The position numbers and the translations under genes are program-made. From contig JABMOT010000300.1 of the NCBI GenBank assembly GCA_013202385.1, positions 1 to 35,312 of the forward strand: 35,312 nt of DNA, in the 5' to 3' direction. The stretch is from Fidelibacterota bacterium. GTDB taxonomy: Bacteria > Fidelibacterota > UBA8477 > JABMPR01. Under the pieces are notes generated by a model. It worked only from the letters and a program-made list of their open reading frames with translations, did not search any database and was not told the DNA's origin. Positions 28,460 to 35,312 of the stretch are shown in pieces (positions within the stretch are counted from its first letter, which is position 1; every line of letters begins with the position of its first letter).

Positions 28460-29479
28460 ATGAACAAACCGATACAAAATTTCATCATCTTTTCACTCCT
28501 GGTTTTGGTGTGGAATCAATCTGTTATGGCACGAAACTTCCGTGTTAACCAAATCCCAAATGGGAGCGAAAATGGTTGTGCCAATTGTCATGTTAATCCT
28601 GCTGGCGGTGGAACACGAAACGCATTTGGTTCTGCTGTAGAAGACGGTTTTCTAGATGGAAGTGGCAATGTTACCTGGAATGCAAGTCTAGCCTCACTGG
28701 ATTCGGATGGTGATGGTTTTAGCAATGGCCACGAATTGGAAGATCCGTTTGGTTTATGGACTATTGGTTCAGGAGCCCCAGGTACATCGTCTTTAGTGAC
28801 TTTTCCTGGAAATGCTTCAAGCGTTCCTGCGGGCAGCGGTGCAGCTCTCTCAATGCAGCTCAATTTTATAAATTTTGGACCCCATCTTGGACAACTCTTT
28901 CAGGTCCGAGTAGAACTCACCAGCACGGGTGAGCAGGTCGCTTTTGAAGAAGTAGCGGCTATCTCCGAAGCAGCCTTTGATATAACTTTTATGCATATTC
29001 TGGAATCGGGTGAAACCTATAATATTGAATACTGGGCCGATTTCAGCGGAAATGGCAGCTATGATGCCCCTCCAGGTGATCATGCCTGGCGGAACACTGC
29101 TAGCAACATCTCCGGCGATCAAAGCCTGACTCTTACCCACAACACAAATTGGGTAGATATTGGAAACCCGGTAGGTCTTGACTTTGAGCCCCTCGCCCCT
29201 ACTGCCCTATCCTTACACGCGAACTATCCCAACCCCTTCAATCCTGAGACGACTATAAGCTTTAGTCTGGATGTGGCTCAGCAGATCGATTTGAGGGTCT
29301 ATGATATGCGTGGAAATTTGGTCAATTCCCTGTATTCTGGTTTTGCTCAAGCTGGAAAGCATGATTTTCGCTTCGATGCTAGAAGCGCCAACGGAGAAAT
29401 TCTGGCAGCCGGGATCTATTTTTACCAAATAGAATCCACACTTGGCGTACAAACTCAACGAATGACGCTTTTAAAGTAA
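28460..29479 (+). CDS. Secreted CxxCH-containing (single putative haem c) protein with calcium-binding-like repeat and T9SS sorting domain
   Basis: RBS GGAG. Signal peptide. NGCANCHVNPAGGGTRNAFG; LDSDGDGFSNGHELEDPFG; NYPNPFNPETTISFSLDV...GIYFYQIESTLGVQTQRMTLLK. Confidence 0.78.
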   Translation: MNKPIQNFIIFSLLVLVWNQSVMARNFRVNQIPNGSENGCANCHVNPAGGGTRNAFGSAVEDGFLDGSGNVTWNASLASLDSDGDGFSNGHELEDPFGLWTIGSGAPGTSSLVTFPGNASSVPAGSGAALSMQLNFINFGPHLGQLFQVRVELTSTGEQVAFEEVAAISEAAFDITFMHILESGETYNIEYWADFSGNGSYDAPPGDHAWRNTASNISGDQSLTLTHNTNWVDIGNPVGLDFEPLAPTALSLHANYPNPFNPETTISFSLDVAQQIDLRVYDMRGNLVNSLYSGFAQAGKHDFRFDARSANGEILAAGIYFYQIESTLGVQTQRMTLLK

Positions 29480-29505
29480 GTTTCCTGACATTTGGGTTTA
29501 TCTGG

Positions 29506-29536
29506 AAGCCGTTCCTCAGTGGAGCGGCTTTTTTTT
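29506..29536 (+). terminator. Rho-independent terminator
   Basis: AAGCCGTTCC-TCAGT-GGAGCGGCTT followed by TTTTTT. Confidence 0.85.
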
Positions 29537-29632
29537 GTATTATGAGTTTGTGGTTTTCGGAATAACTCCCTGACCATTTTCTCGAATACTCGCATCTCCT
29601 CACAGTGATCCACATCTCATTTGTCCACCTAT

Positions 29633-29676
29633 TTTGAAGTGTCACAGCTAAAGTACTTGTGCAGCATTTGAAGTGT
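29633..29676. promoter_or_regulatory. Direct repeat TTTGAAGTGT x2 (34 nt centre to centre) upstream of the CotH gene; possible operator/promoter region
   Basis: TTTGAAGTGT at 29633-29642 and 29667-29676. TACAAT follows the second copy. Confidence 0.3.
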
Positions 29677-29748
29677 GATACAATATTGGTTGTGTTAAAA
29701 TGAAATCGTAGCCTAAAAAAGCTGAATCATCCTAACAGGGGACACCGC

Positions 29749-32700
29749 GTGAGAAGACGAAACCACACCCTAAAAGCTATCCTGATTCTCACCCTATTTG
29801 GAATGCTCCCACTCCTGGCTCAAGATATCGTAATCAACGAATTTCTGGCCTCCAACGTACGCGATTTTCCGGAGATGTATGATTTTGGTGATTACAACGA
29901 TTGGATCGAGCTATACAACAGTTCAACCTCGATTGTTAACATGGCTACCTACTTCCTTTCCGACGACGAACAAGACCCCTTAAAATGGAAATTCCCAGCG
30001 AATACCACCCTAGAGGCGAATGGTTTCTTATTGATCTGGGCAGACGGTTTTAATGATGGTCCCGGTAGCCCCTATGTTAGAGAAACCTGGCCCTGGGATT
30101 CATATAACACTCAGCATTATCATACAAATTTCAAATTAAGCCAAGGCGGTGAGCAACTGGTCCTCTCCAGAGCAGATATTGGCGAGAGTCTTGTCCTGGT
30201 TGCCATTGAATCATTCTGGAAATATCTGGACGATGGTTCTGATCAGGGATCCGCCTGGACTGATCCTGCTTTTATTGATAATTCCTGGAATTCTGGTCCT
30301 GCAGAACTTGGATATGGCGACGGTGATGAGGCGACCCAAGTGGGTTTTGGACCTGATGGATCAAACAAATACATCACTACCTATTTTCGGAAAACATTTA
30401 CTCAAGATTTTCCTGAGAGCATCCAGTCCCTCACAATCCGATTAAAACGTGATGATGGTGCGGTTGTATACTTAAATGGTAATGAACAATTCCGATCCAA
30501 CATGCCTGCAGGTGATATTTTCTATAATTCGCCGGCTAGTTCGGCAGTTTCTTCCAATGATGAATCAGCATTTTTTAACTTCAATGTCAATCCAGCTGAT
30601 TTGAGAAGTGGTGAGAATCTGATTGCCGTTGAAATCCATCAAGTAAGTGGAAGCAGTTCTGATGTGAGTTTTGACCTGGAACTTATTGGAGAGAATTACC
30701 AAAATACTGAGATCATTGAAATCCGTAATTATGATGAACAACTCACTGACATTTCATCTGGAAAACGAATCTCGGACAACAGCTGGGCTTTTTTTGGTGA
30801 GCCTACACCAGGATATCCTAACACAACGCCATCAGTAACTGGAATCGAAAAATCGACTCCGGTTGCACCTTCCCTCGAAAGTGGATTTTATTCTGGTGCT
30901 CAGACAGTGACACTATCAACCAGCTCTCCCAGTGCCCAAATACACTATACCCTGGATGGGAATCGCCCCACAAGCAGTTCCCCGCTCTATTCTGGATCAA
31001 TTCCAATAGCTGCTACAAGCGTGCTCAAAACAAGATCTTTTGATGCCGGGTTTCTGCCTGGTCCCACTTTAACAGCCAGTTACTTCATTGATGAGCAAAG
31101 CTACTTGCCCACTATTTCTCTCATTGCAGAGCCACCCACTCTTTGGGATTCTGATATCGGGATTTATGAAAATGAATACAAGCAACGAGAGATCCCTGTA
31201 ACCATAGAATATTTCACTCCTAATATGGAAGCTGGTTTCAAAATCTCCGCTGGTGCCCGATTGGGAGGCATGAACATCTGGACCAAACCCCAAAAACCGT
31301 TTACCATATATACCCGTAACCGCTTTGGAGACGACCTGATCAACTATCAGCTTTTTCCATCCAAAGCGATAACAGACTTTTCCAGAATAGTTTTTCGAAA
31401 TGGTGGCGATGACTGGGAAGAGACTTTGATCAGAGATCCCATGACCGAGAGTCTGGTTGATGGAATGATGGAATGTCAATACATGGCCTATCAGCCCTCT
31501 GCCCTATTCCTCAATGGTGCTTACTGGGGAATTCATAATATCCGAGAGAAATTTGATACCCGTTACTTTTTCGAAAATTTTGGAGTTGATCCCACAAACA
31601 TTGATCATCTGGAGTACGCGGCTACACCTCCCGGGACCCGGCTACAGGTTATTGAAGGTAATCTCGATAACTACAATTCGATGATATCATTTATCCAGAG
31701 CAACGATATAAATCAACCTGAGCTCTATGCTGAGCTTGAACAGTTAATGAATATTGACGGGTTTATTGATCATGTTGCAATGACTCTGTATTGTGCCAAT
31801 ACCAGTTGGAGTCACAATCGTGAATGGTGGAGACCCAGGGCAGAGGGTGGGAAATGGCAGTGGCTCATTGTTGATGTCGATCGTGGATTTAATCCAGCTA
31901 ACATCAATAACAACCTCCTGGATAACCTCTTACAAGATTATCTACTGTTTCAGTATCTAATGAATAGTCAGATTTTCAAGGATCGATTTCTTCAAAGGAC
32001 AGCGGCTCACATTAACAGTACCTTCCGCTACGAAAGAGTCAGCAACATTGTTGATAGCCTCTCTGCAGGAATCGCTGCAGAAATGCCACGACATATACAA
32101 AGATGGGGCAGCTCAGGTAGCGTGTCCTCCATGAGTTATTGGGAAGATCAATTGGATGATATCAAGTCATTTGCCCAGAGTCGGCCGGGAATCCTGTTCA
32201 ACCAGTTTAACAGTGAATTGGGCTTGAGCGGCACAATCGAGATTTCAGTGGCTGCTGAACCGACAGGGGCTGGGAACTTCTTCATAGATAATGTTCCATT
32301 GAAGAATCCCGCAGAATCTGGATTATATTTTAAGAATACGCCTCTGGTGGTGCAGGCTATTCCTGCACCGGGGTATCATTTCATGGGATGGGCAGGGCTT
32401 CCTGATTCAGCCTCCCTCCTGTATGATTGCCAGATGGATACCTCCTTTACGGCTTTGTTTCAATTGACTGAAGAAATTATTCTTCCCCAGATCATCAACC
32501 AGAACACAGTGCTGGTAGCAACCCAACCTTACATTGTTGTTGAGAATTTGAGAGTAGAGGCGGGAATCACCCTCACTATAAGCGAGGGTGTTGAAATCAG
32601 GTTACATGATGACAGTAATATTATTGTGGAAGGCCAGCTCCTGATCAATGGCAGTTTAAACAATCCCGTGAACATAACTGCCAACACTTCTGCAGGGGCA

Positions 32701-34389
32701 AGCCAATGGGGAGGCATCTCCTTTGGCAGCCAGACGGACACTTCTAGAATTCTCTACACAAACATTCGAGGCGCTTCACGGGGTGTTAACCCTATCATCC
32801 ATCGCGGGGCCATTTCTGCCAAGGATAGCCATTTGCAGCTTGATTTTGTGGATCTTCAAGATGTTGAGTTCCCAATTTATATTGAAGGCGGCTCCAGCAG
32901 CATTTCGAATTGTACAATCAGATCGGAACATATCTGTGATTTCATCAATGTGAAACGGGGAGTCATCCGCATAGACCAGTGCACTTTCTATGGTGGGGAT
33001 GCTCCAGATACTGACGCTATTGATCTTGACGGCGTTACTGATGGTATTGTCTCGAATAACCGCATATACAATTTCGCTGGTTACAACTCCGATGGCATCG
33101 ATATTGGTGAAGCGACCAATGGTGTACTGCTCACTTCAAATCTGATCTATCATTCGTCTGACAAAGGCATTTCTGTTGGTCAGGACTCCTACGTCATCAT
33201 CGATCGGAACGTAATTATTGGATGCGTTAATGGTGTTGCAATCAAAGACAATTCCAGCGCTTTACTTACAAACAACACATTTTATAACAACCACAACAGT
33301 GTGTCCTGTTATGAGAAAAATGAAGGAGCAGGTGGCGGTTCCGCTGAGGTTGTAAACTCTATCCTCGCTGGAAGTATTGTTTCCTCGGTTTACGCCGATC
33401 AATTCTCTTCTATTGCCGTCAGTTATTCACTCTCAAATACAGAGCTCATCCCCGGGCTTGGTAATCTTTTCCTGGATCCCCTCTTTGTTAATCAATCAGT
33501 CTACAATCTTGAGTTGAGCATGAATTCACCAGCCATTGATGCCGGCGATCCGAATCGACCGTTGGATGATGATGGCAGCACATCTGATATTGGTGCATAC
33601 TATTCCTATAGTGCCAATGACTATCCATTTGAGATTCCAGGTCACTTCCTTGAGCAGCTCCTGATTAATGAGCTCCTAGCCAGTAATGGTGTTACGAACA
33701 GTGATGAAGCCGGTCAATATGACGATTGGCTGGAAATTTATAACCCTACGAATCAAATGATAAATCTGTCAGGATTGTATTTGACTGATAGTCCAGACAA
33801 TCTCACAAAATGGAGCTTCCCGAACGATATGACCGGTCTTGAACCTGGAGGCTACCTGTTGGTTTGGTGCGATGAGGACATTAATCAGGGAGCTCTCCAT
33901 ACACCCTTCAAGCTGAATGCCGGAGGTGAATATCTGGCACTTGTAAACACAAATGGAATATCCATCATCGATTCTATTCGTTTTGGTCCTCAGGCAACAG
34001 ATATTGCTTTTGGGAGGTCACCTGATGGTTCGACTCAATGGACGACCCTGGTGCCCACTCCAGGGAGTTCTAATGGTGTTGCAGCCTTGCAGGCTACCTC
34101 GCTTTTACCCCAACAGCTGGTCCTACACCAGAACTATCCAAATCCCTTCAATCCAATCACGACAATACGTTATGACATTCCAGATATCACCTATGTTCAT
34201 TTATCTATCTATGATCTAAGAGGCAGATTGGTTAAAACATTGGTGGATGGCCAACAAACGGCAGGATACAAGTCAATACAATGGAATTCAACCAATGACC
34301 GAGGAGTTACTGTGGCCACTGGGATCTACTTATATACCATTCAAACTGATTTTGGCAGACGTACAAAGAAGATTGTCTTATTGAAATAG
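29749..34389 (+). CDS. Giant secreted CotH-kinase-family protein: split lamin-tail domain with inserted beta-sandwich, chitobiase-C-terminal-like domain, CotH, bacterial-repeat-like domain, right-handed beta-helix, second lamin-tail domain, T9SS sorting domain
   Basis: VINEFLASNVRDFPEMYDFGDYNDWIELYN; PSAQIHYTLDGNRPTSSSPLYSG; VTIEYFTPNMEAGFKISAGARLGG...FRNGGDDWEETLIRDPMTESL...WQWLIVDVDRGF; LLINELLASNGVTNSDEAGQYDDWLEIYNPT; NYPNPFNPITTIRYDIPD...GIYLYTIQTDFGRRTKKIVLLK. GTG start. Confidence 0.88.
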   Translation: MRRRNHTLKAILILTLFGMLPLLAQDIVINEFLASNVRDFPEMYDFGDYNDWIELYNSSTSIVNMATYFLSDDEQDPLKWKFPANTTLEANGFLLIWADGFNDGPGSPYVRETWPWDSYNTQHYHTNFKLSQGGEQLVLSRADIGESLVLVAIESFWKYLDDGSDQGSAWTDPAFIDNSWNSGPAELGYGDGDEATQVGFGPDGSNKYITTYFRKTFTQDFPESIQSLTIRLKRDDGAVVYLNGNEQFRSNMPAGDIFYNSPASSAVSSNDESAFFNFNVNPADLRSGENLIAVEIHQVSGSSSDVSFDLELIGENYQNTEIIEIRNYDEQLTDISSGKRISDNSWAFFGEPTPGYPNTTPSVTGIEKSTPVAPSLESGFYSGAQTVTLSTSSPSAQIHYTLDGNRPTSSSPLYSGSIPIAATSVLKTRSFDAGFLPGPTLTASYFIDEQSYLPTISLIAEPPTLWDSDIGIYENEYKQREIPVTIEYFTPNMEAGFKISAGARLGGMNIWTKPQKPFTIYTRNRFGDDLINYQLFPSKAITDFSRIVFRNGGDDWEETLIRDPMTESLVDGMMECQYMAYQPSALFLNGAYWGIHNIREKFDTRYFFENFGVDPTNIDHLEYAATPPGTRLQVIEGNLDNYNSMISFIQSNDINQPELYAELEQLMNIDGFIDHVAMTLYCANTSWSHNREWWRPRAEGGKWQWLIVDVDRGFNPANINNNLLDNLLQDYLLFQYLMNSQIFKDRFLQRTAAHINSTFRYERVSNIVDSLSAGIAAEMPRHIQRWGSSGSVSSMSYWEDQLDDIKSFAQSRPGILFNQFNSELGLSGTIEISVAAEPTGAGNFFIDNVPLKNPAESGLYFKNTPLVVQAIPAPGYHFMGWAGLPDSASLLYDCQMDTSFTALFQLTEEIILPQIINQNTVLVATQPYIVVENLRVEAGITLTISEGVEIRLHDDSNIIVEGQLLINGSLNNPVNITANTSAGASQWGGISFGSQTDTSRILYTNIRGASRGVNPIIHRGAISAKDSHLQLDFVDLQDVEFPIYIEGGSSSISNCTIRSEHICDFINVKRGVIRIDQCTFYGGDAPDTDAIDLDGVTDGIVSNNRIYNFAGYNSDGIDIGEATNGVLLTSNLIYHSSDKGISVGQDSYVIIDRNVIIGCVNGVAIKDNSSALLTNNTFYNNHNSVSCYEKNEGAGGGSAEVVNSILAGSIVSSVYADQFSSIAVSYSLSNTELIPGLGNLFLDPLFVNQSVYNLELSMNSPAIDAGDPNRPLDDDGSTSDIGAYYSYSANDYPFEIPGHFLEQLLINELLASNGVTNSDEAGQYDDWLEIYNPTNQMINLSGLYLTDSPDNLTKWSFPNDMTGLEPGGYLLVWCDEDINQGALHTPFKLNAGGEYLALVNTNGISIIDSIRFGPQATDIAFGRSPDGSTQWTTLVPTPGSSNGVAALQATSLLPQQLVLHQNYPNPFNPITTIRYDIPDITYVHLSIYDLRGRLVKTLVDGQQTAGYKSIQWNSTNDRGVTVATGIYLYTIQTDFGRRTKKIVLLK

Positions 34390-34467
34390 ATGGGTTCGTA
34401 GATTTAAAATTTGCTGATTTTTGGTGAATCACTCACCTCTTTGTTAGGATTTGGACTTGAAGAAAGT

Positions 34468-34522
34468 TGGTGGGTGCTTGGCTAGGATTGCCTGGTGTAC
34501 GGAAGATACATTACACCCACCA
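34468..34522. repeat. 9-bp inverted repeat between convergent genes (possible long-loop terminator)
   Basis: TGGTGGGTG (34468-34476) and CACCCACCA (34514-34522). Confidence 0.35.
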
Positions 34523-34539
34523 GCTGATAAATTCTTTTG

Positions 34540-34944
34540 CTATTCAGAAGGCAGCTTCGAGCTCGCCGGCTGAGAGTTGGTTAATTCAATAACAGTCTCG
34601 AGTAATTCTGTGTGTTTAATCGGCTTTGTCAGCGTCTTATTCGCGCCAAAAGCTTCCGCCCAGTGAAGACTTTCCGTGAGGTGCATCCTGCCACCACCGG
34701 AAATAGCGATAACCTTTAGATCTTTATTGGTTTTTCTAATGGACCTGATGACTTCTAATCCATCCATATTTGGCATAAATATATCAGTAATCACCAAATC
34801 AACGCCAAAATCCTGTAGAATATTCAAACCCTCGCGTCCATGGCTTGCTTCGATCACCGTATAGCCTTTACGGGATAATAAAGTGTTTATTGCGCGCCTA
34901 ATGCCGCTATCATCCTCAATAACCAGGATAACTTTATCACTCAT
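34540..34944 (-). CDS. Single-domain CheY-like response regulator (ORF open to 35007; MSDKVILVIEDD start preferred)
   Basis: LVIEDDSGIRRAI; phospho-Asp motif DLVITDIFMPNMDG; VIAISGGG; TLTKPIKHTELLETV. Confidence 0.92.
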   Translation of the reverse strand: MSDKVILVIEDDSGIRRAINTLLSRKGYTVIEASHGREGLNILQDFGVDLVITDIFMPNMDGLEVIRSIRKTNKDLKVIAISGGGRMHLTESLHWAEAFGANKTLTKPIKHTELLETVIELTNSQPASSKLPSE

Positions 34945-35312
34945 TGACATTCCGATATCAGTTGCTGATTTAAAACTAAGTTCACTCATTCTTTCCATTA
35001 ATTCCAATAATTATGCCAGAATAGATTTTATAAGCTATACATTTGAATTTACTAGATTTATGAATTTTGAAGATTTAATGATAGTAGGAATTATTTTACA
35101 CAATTAGGTCAATGTAGCATATATATATTCCAGTCTTGAAACGGCAGCAACCAGCGAGGAATAGTGAAACCCTTATTATCTCCAGACTAAAATGTATAAT
35201 CTGTTTGCTCGACCTCAGTTTTATAATTCCTCCTTGTTTCGCAGATGGAAACACACTTGAATTCAACTCGTAAGTGCAACTCAAAAGGTATTGCAAAAGG
35301 GGTAAGCTGTTA

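Noticed and set aside
31069-31479. 136-aa antisense ORF
   Set aside because: Opposite strand of the CotH domain, with no recognisable motif or signal.
35096-35296. 66-aa ORF at the right edge
   Set aside because: Low-complexity-like, no RBS or motif; likely non-coding.

Overview
This is a gene-dense bacterial window, probably from an FCB-group lineage. NPNPFNPxTT-type T9SS sorting domains and PorV/PorQ-like proteins point toward Marinimicrobia, Calditrichota or Ignavibacteria; that taxonomic call is inference. I support 21 protein-coding genes, one partial tRNA-Lys(CUU) 3' part at the left edge, several terminator-like hairpins and a short tandem repeat inside a gene. There are no CRISPR arrays, rRNA genes, transposases or integrases that I can see. 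Most notable: (1) two tightly packed blocks at about 7.2-20.5 kb. The first is M20 peptidase, lipoprotein cyanophycinase-like S51 peptidase, YfcC-type transporter and a T9SS cargo. The second is RpiR regulator, TonB receptor, VVPNPY-type T9SS cargo, PorV-like protein and secreted M14 carboxypeptidase. Together they look like a candidate polypeptide (possibly cyanophycin-like) capture and utilisation locus. (2) An overlapping FIST sensor and class III cyclase pair. (3) A tandem-barrel outer-membrane protein whose linker is a 12-bp x4 tandem repeat beside an 11-bp perfect hairpin, followed by two lipoproteins sharing a repeated motif. (4) Large T9SS cargoes: a 14-blade FG-GAP protein, a CotH-kinase protein with a domain inserted into a lamin-tail domain, a deacetylase-like/golvesin-like mosaic and a CxxCH protein. 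(5) A truncated tRNA-Lys 3' part at the left edge, compatible with an attachment-site scar. All family calls were made by reading motifs; no database search was run.
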